This document shows, in pieces, positions 44,098 through 54,264 of a DNA stretch of 64,000 nucleotides. A program made the position numbers and the translations under genes. The stretch is from Rhipicephalus microplus. Taxonomy: Eukaryota; Arthropoda; Arachnida; Ixodida; Ixodidae. Under the pieces are notes generated by a model. It worked only from the letters and a program-made list of their open reading frames with translations. It searched no databases and was not told the DNA's origin. Numbering within the stretch: the stretch's first letter is position 1; each line of letters starts with the position of its first letter. The stretch lies in the NCBI RefSeq assembly GCF_043290135.1, contig NC_134702.1, positions 77,902,417 to 77,966,416 of the forward strand, read 5' to 3'.

Positions 44098-44811
44098 TTA
44101 CCGTCGTCTCTGCTATCGCCGCCACCGACACACGCGCGTACCGGAGCGAGCCCTTTAATCTTTCTTCCGTTACAGATCCCATAACGTTACTAATGAGGCG
44201 AGAGTGCATCAACACACCCCGGCCGCCTGAAACAGCCGCGTCACCTTAGCGCCCACATCCGAAGAGGCTACCTACACCGTGGAAGAGGGCGAGCTTCTAA
44301 AGTCGCACCTCTCTCCCTCTCGTCGCTCTGTGGAACGCCAGATATCGCTGACAATGACCCCAGGCGGGGTCACAGGGACGCGGAGCGTGGTCGTGCGGAG
44401 CTCCATTGAATAAGCGTGGGGATGGGGAGGAGTCCGCGCTAATTACCCCGTGATGTGCCGGCGGGTCATTACGGCATCGCGTGCTGGCTTCTCGCTCGCA
44501 CGAACGGCCGGACGGTGTCGACGCCACGAGGCCTCCCTCGAGGCCGGCACCGCCGCCGTGGTTGTTATAACGGGCCGGCAGCGTGCGGAGAAGCGACGCC
44601 CTCGGGAAGTCGTGGTTCCATCGTTTCGGCTTCTCGGCGACGCGGCTGGGAGCCACGCGTCCCGACAGCAACGTGGGTGGCCCTCCACCCTGTAGTGCTT
44701 GCTGCTCTTGTTTCTCGAAGCGGGGCTTCGTCTCACAATCTTCTTGCAGTGCGGTGAAAACAGCAGGTATTCCTGTTGTGATTTTCAGGAGGAAATCTCA
44801 AAACCTTTCAG
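44098..44811. other. Unassigned GC-rich sequence
   Basis: ORFs at 44297-44671 (-) and 44443-44736 (-), plus two on the plus strand, overlap in a GC-rich block. None has a recognisable domain. Confidence 0.3.
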
Positions 44812-44852
44812 CGCGCGTGTGTGCGTGTGTATGTGCGTGTGTGCGTGCGTGC

Positions 44853-44913
<61 letters not shown>

Positions 44914-44922
44914 CGTACGCAT
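44812..44922. repeat. Compound (GTGC)/(GT)n microsatellite
   Basis: GTGTGCGT-type units are followed by a pure GT run to about 44908 and then GTGCGTGCGT. It is organised like the CA repeat at 3.3 kb. Confidence 0.97.
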
Positions 44923-45029
44923 TAAGTACTGCGTAGTGCAAAGGCGGTGTTGTTTTGTCTTGGCTGACTAGGGCCGACTGATTCAGGGACAATGTCAACA
45001 AGTTATAACTTTGCTGACTGATGTAATAT

Positions 45030-45092
45030 CATTCACTTTCACTTTCAGTTTAATGCCTTACTGTCCCCGACGGAGGGAGGGGGGAAATTACA
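45030..45092 (-). mobile_element. Possible retroelement 3' tail
   Basis: On the minus strand, TCCCCCCTCCCTCCGTCGGG is followed by ATTAAACTGAAAGTGAAAGTG, a short-repeat tail of the kind that ends some LINEs. No coding region is attached. Confidence 0.25.
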
Positions 45093-46194
45093 TGAATGAT
45101 GACTGTACAAGAACTATGGTAAATTGACCATTCAAGATGAGTAGTCAGCTCTTACAGTGTCAATGAAGGCGCTTGAGTTGTTGCAGGCTCTTCGTTGTCG
45201 CAACGCCAGCGTTGTCATCTTTTACTGAAATTCATTGGTGCTTTTTCATACACACATCCTTCTATGATGTTTCTAAAGAGCAGATATTAGGCAGGAAATA
45301 CTGGTCGACCCCCGTGTAAACGGTATTAATCAACAGATGGTTCACGCGGTTGGTAGCTTTCACCGCACTGCACAAAAGTAACGAGCCGGAGTATCAACTA
45401 CATCGCGGCACGTTGGCGTATATACGAGGCTTGCTAGAGTGTAACAGATTGCGGCCGCCTATAGAACTGTCGTGCTATAACGAGTTCTATAACGCTGCCA
45501 CAATGTCACAAAAAAAAATGAAAGCGTAAATGACGAAGATAGTTTTTTCTGCCCTGTATTGCTGACACACTTTGCCTTCGTAAACAACTCGCCTTGTCGC
45601 ATCTTTCATTCTTTCCCTCGCAACAGCTGGAGGGCTGTTGTTACAAGCAGCATCGTGTTCACACGTGAGGCGGCACGTTTTCATAACAATGTGTGGACGC
45701 AGAATCTCACCGAAGGGTATTTATCTTTACTCTCAGTAAAGATAAACCTTATCATAACGATCTAGTGAACTGAGGAAGATTGGCTGGGAGTAGGTCTATA
45801 TCTTTTTTGGTCTATATCTCTGCTGCTTATTAAGACCTCCTCCTCTACTATTTCGAACCCTTCTCCGTGTACTCCGAGAACGACAGTTACGACTGCGCAT
45901 GTTTCTCTTCCTTTCTGCTCGTTTCGAAAGCCCCTTATCTCGAGTTTAGGAAGTCATTGGCACAGTGAGAAAACTTAAGGCGAAGCGTTTAGATGCCTCA
46001 TCAAATTGTCAGAATCAAAACGAGTAATCCAAAAAGAGATCGTGTGCTGACGTCAAAATATGACGTAAACGTGATGCCACAGGCCAGTTAAATTTTGTGA
46101 CGCCATAGTTACGCCACTGCGATGGCACATAAGGTGACTTCCCATGATAACATCATCACATTGCATCACTGTTGGTGACAGGCATAAGTCGGCG
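45093..46194. other. Unassigned sequence with one hairpin
   Basis: TTTATCTTTACT (45720-45731) and AGTAAAGATAAA (45735-45746) form a perfect 12-bp stem with a 3-nt loop. TGACGTCA-like motifs cluster at 46048-46070. No gene seen. Confidence 0.4.
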
Positions 46195-46770
46195 AACTCA
46201 CTCATGACCAGACTTACTAGGACTCACTCGGACTCAGACAAAACAATGAAGGTGCAGCAACGTTTTTTTTTTCTTGAAGAAACAAAGATTTGCGACCACT
46301 ACTGAGCGGACTAGGTCAAAAGTGAACGTGGCGGCTACGTGTTTCTTCTGCCCATATGATAATTTCGTACTTACGTATGCAGAACTATATATGTACATAT
46401 GTGATTTAGCTTTAAAATTTTTTTTGTTTGTAATGAACAAGTGGAATGGGGTAGCCGTCGCCAAGTAACGGTGACAACAACTCCTGCATTTCTTTTATGT
46501 TGCAATAAAAAAAATCGAGCCGTGAGTCTGCGTCTGAGTGAGTCCGGTTGAGTAATGTTTTGGTGAGTTTGAGTCCAAATGAGTTCAGTTGAAGAAAATT
46601 TTCGTCAATGTCAGTCCGAGGGAGTTCTGATGAGGAAAAGTTTGGTGAGTCTGGGTCCGAGTGAGTCCAAAGTGCAAAATATGATTCTTGAGTGAGTATG
46701 AGTGAGTTCCACTTTCTTTTGCCGACTTAAAGTTCTATCTAGTGATGTCACCTAGACTCACATTTATACT
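46195..46770. repeat. GAGTGAGTCC-rich repeat, copy 1
   Basis: Degenerate units of GAGTGAGTCCGAG run through 46515-46720, preceded at 46205-46245 by inverted units (ACTCACTCGGACTCAG). The sequence TCGAGCCGTGAGTCTG, then TGAGTAATGTTTTGG, is shared with copy 2 at 47118. The copy ends in CTTTTGCCGACTTA. Confidence 0.75.
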
Positions 46771-47077
46771 CACGTCGACTCACAGGTAAACCGAAGCAGT
46801 GTCCTTCATAAATCATTTTAACATTTATTATTTAAAGGCGTAAATTACGTACGGCGGTGTCTTTACCTCCCCACACCAACTCTTTCGGGAAACTTCTTCA
46901 TTATTATATCTCATGATGTCATACCTTCCAAGAAAGGTGATCTTGCATGTTTGGAAGCCCCCAGAATTCTTTTTCGAAGATGCTTTGCCAAATGACACCA
47001 AGAAGAGCACAGATTGCGTGAGATATTGGTGTTAAAGAGCATTCACATCACTATTGAAGAAGATAATTCTAGGCTTA
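46771..47077. other. Spacer between the two GAGT-rich copies
   Basis: No gene or repeat recognised. Confidence 0.4.
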
Positions 47078-47250
47078 CGGACTCATGAGTCGACTTACTC
47101 GGACCCACTCTGTCTCAGATCGAGCCGTGAGTCTGAGTGTGAGTGAGTCCGGGTGAGTAATGTTTTGGCGAGTTTGAGTTCGAGTGAGTCCAAAGCTCAC
47201 AATATATTACACGAGTGGACCTGAGTGAGCTACACATCTTTTGCCGACCT
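47078..47250. repeat. GAGTGAGTCC-rich repeat, copy 2
   Basis: Inverted units (ACTCATGAGTCGACTTACTC) face direct units (GAGTGTGAGTGAGTCCGG) across TCGAGCCG. The right half matches 46515-46590 closely and ends in CTTTTGCCGACCTA. Confidence 0.75.
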
Positions 47251-49488
47251 ATGGCCACTGGTACGTGGGCCAATAGCGAAGCCGTGGCGAAACCACGTGA
47301 TGGGCGTTGCCTCCGAACTCGTAGGCAGTACATAACCAACCGCGTCGTGTTCAGCATGTTTGCACTCGAGGGGCAAAGTGGTTTATTATTACAATCAATT
47401 GCGGAGAAAAAGCAGATGCATTTTTGCCTTCCCGTCGTTTTAGGTAAATACGCGATGAAGCATGAGGCGTTTTTTTTTTCGGCGGTGGACCACCGTAATG
47501 AATGTTTGTTAGTGGTGCTTGTATTCGTTCGCACATGGAAAAGAAAAAATTGTGTGGAGGGTGCGGGGGAGACAGAGCCCCCGTACCAACCTCCGAATCA
47601 ACTCCCCGACTACGCAATCGTTAGAAAGCACTGTGGCCCGTCTGTTGCGGTTAAGTAATATTTGCGCATATAGGTGAACCTAGATCACACAGCTAACTAT
47701 ACAAACACATAGTAATAAAGTTTGGAGTGCCCTTTTCTGCATAAATTTATATGCACATGATAAACTAAGTCAACACAAATATGAAGTTTAATCTTCATTA
47801 GGAAATTGAATCTTCACCGGCTTATGCCGAAACCACGTGGCTGGCTTCGCCCTTCAGTATTGACGACTTCCTAACCAGCACGCCGCTGCAACGTAATAAA
47901 TTAGTCACTGCTGCGTATTGACCTTAGTGACGCTAACCTAATATAGAGGCCACTTCTTTGCGCGCGTCATCACTGCTGTGTTCCTTGATAAGATTAAGTG
48001 TATCGTTGAATATTGCTGCAGAATGATTGCTGCCTTTCCAGTTACACCGCACAGTTATTTCTTTACTTTTCGAACGTTTGTGTGTGTCATTTGTTTAAGA
48101 GATTGAATTTCTTAGGCGTTATCACATCTTCACTTATTCATCGTGTAGTTGAATTCTTCGATGAGTGCACAGTTTTTCGCTCTGGATGTTACTCCTTTGC
48201 TGCTTTTTTATACCTATTAGATAAGTCAGTTACCAAGCAACGAGAAGAAACAAAAAAAAAAGAATAGCTGAAGCATTCACAACACAAGACTTTGCGTGCT
48301 CAGAGTGGCGTTAGTACCAGTTTTACGGTAAACTTGGGCTAACATTTTTACTTGTGACATGATATCACATCAAGTCTGTCATTCATAACTCGTCGATTTC
48401 CCCATTCAGTCCATCTTGTATACGTTTTACGCGAGGAGCAAGTTAGGAGGCTGTCATTGTCGCTTGGCGTAACGCCGACAAAACCACATTAGGCATAGCC
48501 ATCTGTAAAGCGCGCTCATGCCTAAGAGAAGTCTTCTTCATTTGGGGGGGGGGGGGGAATGTTTTTTTGGGCTATAGTTGGTTCATTCTGAAGAAATAAT
48601 AAGGACACAGCCCATATAGACGAAAAAAAGAAAGGAGACATGACCGGGCGTCTATCTTGTCCTGCCACACTTACTTTATGCTTGGCGCCACTAGGGCGAG
48701 CTGACATTAATTTTTGCCAGACGCGCCGGCCCTATAGGCAGGGTTGTTCGGAAGACGGCAAAAAGAGTTCCTGGGTGCTCATGCTAGTAAAGATAAAAAA
48801 ATGATTAGACGGGAGCAGGCGGCACTACGCTTCAATATTATTCATTTCGGAAGCTCGCGTGGTTGGCTTCAGAGTCTTTTATTTCACAGAAGTATACACA
48901 CAGTCGCAAGAGGCCGAGTTCCCTACAGCTTGGTTGACTGGAGACCGAAGTGGCTGTATGCTGATGGAGGGGAAAAAATCTGCTTTATTACAAAATTTTT
49001 TTATTGATAGTCGTAATGTTTGTTCCAAAAAATTGTCTGGTACTAAATGAAAGCTTTTGCACTCTGCTAACGAAACTGTGCGTGGCTGGTGGAGAGGCGG
49101 CTCTGTGGCATTTTGCACAAATGCGATATTTTAACGGGAACGACGCAGTCTTCTTGCTATGATGCTCGACCAACCATATCGATCGACTTGTTTGTTTCAA
49201 GTGCATCCCACATCGGCAGCCATGAGAGGCAATTGCCATTACAAATACATTGAAAAAATCTGTATACAGGTGTTGTGTCCTCAAGTAGACTTTTCGACGA
49301 GTGGACTTCTTCAACGCCTTGAAAAAGACAAGCCCACTTGTGGAATTTTCGGCACGAGGACACGCCCACCATTTACGAATTTGTTCATCGAAAGATTCCG
49401 TAATCTCCTTCCTGTTGTATTTTTAGATTAGACTCACATTGTACTCACATATTAGCAATTTTTCGTACAGTAGAGACAAGACAGCAAA
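47251..49488. other. Unassigned sequence
   Basis: No gene is supported (the ORF at 47215-47658, 147 aa, begins inside the repeat). A G-run lies at 48544-48557. Confidence 0.35.
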
Positions 49489-49503
49489 AACATCGAAAAT
49501 GTT

Positions 49504-49605
49504 TTGATTGATTGGTATCTGGGGTTCAAGGTCTCGAAACCACCATATAGTTATGAGAGACGCCTTAGTGGAGGGCTCCGGAAATTTACACCACCTGGGG
49601 TTCTT
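49504..49605 (-). mobile_element. 5'-truncated Ruka-type SINE with perfect 15-bp TSD
   Basis: Only the 3' ~100 bp of the element is present in reverse (TTGATTGATTGG tail, GGGTTCAAGGTCTCG, CCACCATATAGTTATGAG, GGAGGGCTCCGG), ending in CACCTGGGGTTCTT. AACATCGAAAATGTT occurs at both boundaries (49489-49503 and 49606-49620). The truncation therefore happened during insertion, not by later deletion. The target site is itself a near-palindrome. Confidence 0.93.
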
Positions 49606-49640
49606 AACATCGAAAATGTTGAGAAAGCGGACAAGTAACG

Positions 49641-49734
49641 TCACTCACTCACTCACTCACTCACTCACTCACTCACTCACTCACTCACTCACTCACTCAC
49701 TCACTCACTCACTCGCTCGCTCGCTTGCTCGATT

Positions 49735-49770
<36 letters not shown>
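49641..49770. repeat. (TCAC)n / (TCGC)n / (AATC)n compound microsatellite
   Basis: TCAC repeats to about 49714, TCGC repeats to 49731 and then AATC repeats to about 49769. The AATC block resembles a Ruka tail in forward orientation. Confidence 0.95.
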
Positions 49771-49771
<1 letters not shown>

Positions 49772-50889
49772 CTAGAATAACATGGCCTGCCGCAATCGTC
49801 AGACGTCATCAACTCCACCTGCATTGGTGTCAGTCTCGAAAGCAGCTTCAAGACTGGTTTGTGTAAGATTCTATACCGCGAAAGCAGCGCAAGGACACAA
49901 CTTGTTCAACGAGATGCTCGTTATCTTATACACTGCACAGGCACGTTTGCATTCGTAACAAAGATGAAAAAAATAATCAGGTCGGGGCCAACGAAACGTG
50001 CTCCGAACCCGCAGCGGGTGTCCAGACACGTTAAATCCCCTTCGGAGAGTTCCAAGCGAACGAATACTATACACGCGGGTTGAACCTCTTTGTAACGCCT
50101 CCTTCAGGGACTGTATCGTGCTCGGCACGCGATGCACGCTGGCGTTAGTTCGGAGAACTGCCCGGCGCCATGGCGTGATACGGGTCCATACACGCAGGCG
50201 CGTTCACGGAGTCAGCCCACGGCGTCTCTCGACGTCGTCGATGACGTCACGCGCGCGGGTCACACGGGTGCCCGCTCGCGTGAGACGCGTGCATTGTTCG
50301 CCGAAAAGTGATCGCGTGCTGGGGGGGGGGGGGGGGGGGCGGTGATTTGTTGCCGGTGAGAAAGACAAGGTATACACGCATTATGTAGCGAAGACGCCGA
50401 AGCAACCTTCGAACAGGGCGAAGTAAACCCGTAGGTGACAGGTTATTACGCGCGCGCAGATGTATGCAACCTGACAACTATATACTTTGCGTGTTTTGGC
50501 GCCGAAATAAAGTGGGTCAACCTTGTGTGCGTATCGCACACAGCGCAGTGACGCAAACGTGATTCTTATCCTTTGTTCGGGGAGCGCCCTGCCGTGTACA
50601 ATGTGGCCACTTCAAAATTTTATTGTTCGGGAGCCAAAAAAATAAAACTTGACCTTCACAAGGGGTTTAGTGAGGACTAAGCGCTTTTTCTCGCGAATGC
50701 TTGATTATAGCAAGCAAGTTGCGCCTTTCGTGTGGCTAACTAGGGTATAGTTTAAATCTTTACCACGTGGTGTTGTGTAGTTTGTTCCGCTTGCTTGTCG
50801 GCTTGTGCCTTTGTTAGGGTGTTTCCTTTTCTTTCCCCCTTTATTTCTACTTCTGAGTGTGGGTATTTGTTCACGTTAACTTACTGTAG
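49771..50889. other. Unassigned sequence with a poly-G tract
   Basis: A GC-rich stretch at 50.0-50.3 kb ends in a G-run of about 18 (50321-50339). No gene is recognised. Confidence 0.35.
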
Positions 50890-51065
50890 AAAGAGAGAGA
50901 GGAAGAGAGAGAAACAACTTCATTCTTCCCATCTGAAGGGAAAGGGGCGGTGAGAAGGTGAGGGGTCCTACTCGCGGTAGGCCTCTTTTACCACCTCAGC
51001 CCACCTCAGGATAGCCTCCTGAAGATCGGGAGTTGTAGCTGCACGTGGCAGCCTCCCACAGTAAT
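50880..51065 (-). pseudogene. LINE C-terminal coding relic and 3' UTR
   Basis: Read on the minus strand from 51063, an open frame gives YCGRLPRAATTPDLQEAILR then WAEVVKEAYRE and a TAG at about 50969. This is a helical tail ending like the C-termini of some tick LINE proteins. About 90 bp of 3' UTR follows, ending in GAAGTTGTTTCTCTCTC with a pyrimidine-rich tail. Upstream coding sequence is missing. The family assignment is by likeness only. Confidence 0.55.
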
Positions 51066-51339
51066 TAAGGCTTCATAAATATGGCCCTTGTTCTTAATAT
51101 TCGTCTGTCACCAACCTAATTAACTAGAATGCCAGGCAATAAGCTACAGCTAGGTTATTACTTTCATTCCTTATTATTGTCCCGCTCCCGTGTCTCAGCA
51201 GGCTTGTCATTCTGACTTCTCATAACACACTGAGGGAAACGTCAAGCAATCAATTTGCCAGCCTTAGTGCACACGATCATCCTAAACTTGTATTCAGCTT
51301 GGCATAACGCTGGCAAAACTGCGTATAAAACGAAAAACA
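51066..51339. other. Unassigned sequence
   Basis: Nothing recognisable. Confidence 0.4.
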
Positions 51340-51530
51340 AAGAAAACACAAATAGAACGAGAGATTAAGAAAAGAAATAAATAATAAGAAAAAATAAATA
51401 AATAAAAATAAAGTCGCGAGAATTGGGAAATAGCAAAAAGAAAAAGAAAGAAAGATAGGAATAAGATAGGGAAAAGTGAAGAGCAACAATTAAAGCTGCC
51501 CAGCTCCGCGCTGCCTTGAAGCACCGTTGT
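51340..51530. repeat. A-rich region followed by GCTGCCCAG, possible copy of 63060-63240
   Basis: An AAAGAAAG/AAATAAATAAAT-rich stretch leads to AAAGCTGCCCAGCTCCGC. A similar A-rich stretch followed by GGCTGCCCATTTCTGCAC lies at 63060-63240. They may be remnants of the same retroelement. Confidence 0.35.
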
Positions 51531-52321
51531 CGAAAGCTGCCTTTTTTTTTTTTTTTGCGAAATGTTAACATAAACTGATACTCCTGTAAAAAAAAAGAGC
51601 CTGCCGTTTCCACGAGTTTTTTCACAAAGAGCACACACCTTAGACATCACGCGGGGAAATGTACTCCAACTGGTCACCACTAGAAAAAAAAAACACAATA
51701 AACAGTATAATTGGGCTAGTTGGATATGCATAGTATAACTGTTGCTCAAGCGCACATCATTTCCTCTCTTCCTCTGTGTTTATTCGTGCGCTTGAACGAA
51801 AGTTATACCGGGTATAAATACCAGCATGCACTCCGTATATACGTTTGACTGCGGAGAGCTCTGTATACGAACGATTGGTGGCGCCGCGTATATCCTCGAG
51901 AACGCATCCAAACAACGTGCAAGATGGAGTGATGCCGTGCCAAGGGCGAAAGCGGGGTTTCTCGTCCAGTTGGTCGCCTCCTCGCAATTAGCCGCCGTGT
52001 GCGACGACCGGGATAGTCTAACGTATATATACACACTCCCGCGATGACTATTTGCCTCTTAGAGCGAGCTTTGCCGGGTTGTCCGCTTCTCTTGATGAGC
52101 GCGCTTCTTTCTGCGTGCATGTAGGGGCACCAAAGGGGAAAGAAGAAAGAAAGAGAAATGTTCTTAAAAGAGAATGCTTCTGCGGGCCGGCCACGTATAC
52201 GTTTGCATAGAGTACCGCAACCTTGCAGCAACTGCACGTTCTCGCTGCCGCGCATGCGCAGTGCGTGCGCGTCCGTGCTCGCGAGAACTCGGAAGGAGCT
52301 CGCTTCACTGAACTGCGTCGG
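51531..52321. other. Unassigned sequence, increasingly GC-rich
   Basis: Contains a T-run at 51543-51556 and TATA-like GGTATAAATACC at 51810. ORFs have no recognisable domains. Confidence 0.3.
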
Positions 52322-52411
52322 GTATAAATAAAGCGCAGCGAGAAATGATGACCGCGTGTGTGATCCGCGCGCTAGCCCCGCGTAATTGGTCCGAGGGTGC
52401 CACTTAAGATG
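52322..52411 (+). promoter_or_regulatory. TATA promoter candidate with a downstream start codon
   Basis: GTATAAATAAAG (TATA box at about 52324) lies in a GC-rich region. About 85 bp downstream, AAGATGACG (ATG at 52409) opens a frame beginning MTTASSSNNSATTRLRCVVY that stays open to 52801. A clear initiator is not seen at the expected distance. Confidence 0.25.
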
Positions 52412-52801
52412 ACGACGGCGAGCAGCAGCAACAACAGTGCCACCACTCGGCTACGCTGTGTAGTATACAGATCGCCGTACAGTATACGTAGCTGGAGACC
52501 GCTGCTCGGAAAGGCCGCGCTCCGAGAGAGCAACGGGAAGCGTGTAATTCTCGAACGTTCATTGTTTCTCAAGCCCCCCGCGCTCGCCCCTCAACAGCCG
52601 GACGACACGCGCCGGAGAGAGGCTTCGCAGACAAGGAACGACCGACGGAATGGATGCGGGTGTCTCCAGTGCCTCCGCGCGTGCTTGTATGTTCCCTCGC
52701 ACGTGCGTTTGTCCACCTGTGCTCGAAGCATGCAAGCAGCCCGCTGGGTTGAAGTGGGAGAGCCTCCCCGTAATAAGCGACGAGGTCAGCTGGCCCCGTG
52801 A
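52409..52801 (+). other. Unrecognised 131-codon reading frame below a TATA box
   Basis: It starts at ATG 52409 (a further in-frame ATG is at 52397) and stops at 52801. The N-terminus is Ser/Asn/Thr-rich from AGC/AAC repeats, then basic. No domain is recognised. Frames of similar length run on the opposite strand (52559-53077 -). It may be a first exon or chance. Confidence 0.12.
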
Positions 52802-54221
52802 ACCCGCTGTGAGAATTAGGGACGTGCGGACGAAGTCGAGCGCGTGCCCGTTGTAGTAGTGCTGGACCGAGTGCGCGTTGTATGGCGCTAAAGAGTGCCA
52901 GGTTTCCCCCTCGCTTATTCTCATGCCAACTGCGATCCGGCTAGATGGCTTCATCAAACCGCTGAATGGGTCTTTTAATGGCCTAGTTTTAGCGCGCGAC
53001 TCGCAATTGCAGCGTGCACCGACGACCGTGAGTGCATCTGCGCGCCGCGTGTGTTGCTGGTGCTCTATCTCGCACAAGGTCCTTGGGGCAACTTCCTTGC
53101 TCTTTCCTGAGATAATTACATTTCTCGTATAGAGTCATAGTCCTCGTCCTGATGACGAGACACGGATGATTTGTGCCGGCACAGTCTAATCTGGTAGTAT
53201 GGATACCATAGCTAATGACAATAATAATGGACGGGTAATACGCTCCGAATGACCAACTCGAGGTAAGTTCAGCGTGCACCCAAACACCACGGTGCAAGGT
53301 CTCGGTTTGCGCAATCTGTTGAATGCGAATGTCGAGGTCGCGAATCTCTACAGCCACGTTTCAGCAGCCGCATGCGCCGTATAGGCCTCCATAAAACAGC
53401 GATGTTCAACAGCGCCGAGCTCTATAGGAGCCAGGCGGCGGCATTCGACATGAATCCAGGCCAGTTTCATACACAAGGCGTTGTTGACAATGGTCCGTTG
53501 TTTTGGTAAGGTGGTCATTTGGCGCCTTTGCACCGCGAGTGGAACACGCCTCTCTGTAACCGCAAACAGAACCCGGGATTGTGTATCATTGTTAAATCTG
53601 AAAAGCCAGCGTGGGTGGGTTGACGGGCTAACGGTACCTACATGCTACGCAAATACATTCGAATGCGGTGTGAAAACATCTGTTGCATCAAAGCGAAAAA
53701 AAAAAAGGAACAAGGAACCTCTCCTTGCCTTGTACGCTTGACACTGCATGGATACCACGATACAACCTGCAAATTTCATGGGTCACATCTTTTCGAACAA
53801 ATGAACAGTAAAATCTTCTTGACGACTTTAAGCTGGGATCGATGTTTGCGCATGAAGAGGAGAGCGCAAAAAAAAGTTTCCACGACACAACGCGAACAAG
53901 GTCTGGGAGCTCTTATCTTTCCTCATAAGTCCTGCACTGCAGCTGCAGTAGTTGCATCTGAAAATATAGGGGAAATGTCTTGAGCAAGGCTTTGATTTGG
54001 ACGAGTTGGTACATGCTTAACGGAAGGAGAAGCTCCGCGTGTGCGAGCTGAACGTATGTAGTAGCTTTCAACGTCTATTCCATGAAGTTGCTTGACTCTG
54101 TGCACGTTCATTGTGTTAGAAAGTGCCACAAAGCTTTCGAATGTCCTCCTCGAAGCCAAACCGTTGAAGTTGCTTTGTGTCATGTTGCCACACGGCATGT
54201 GGCCTCACAGCCCCGGTGAGA
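52802..54221. other. Unassigned sequence
   Basis: No gene is supported; an A-run lies at 53697-53706. Confidence 0.35.
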
Positions 54222-54264
54222 GAGAGAGAGAGAGAGAGAGGGAGGGAGGGAGGGAGAAAGAGAT
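54218..54264. repeat. (GA)n / GGGA microsatellite
   Basis: A GAGA run followed by GGGAGGGAGGGAG units. Confidence 0.95.

Noticed and set aside
47215..47658. 147-aa ORF as a gene
   Set aside because: It starts within the GAGT-rich repeat, and no domain or conserved motif is visible.
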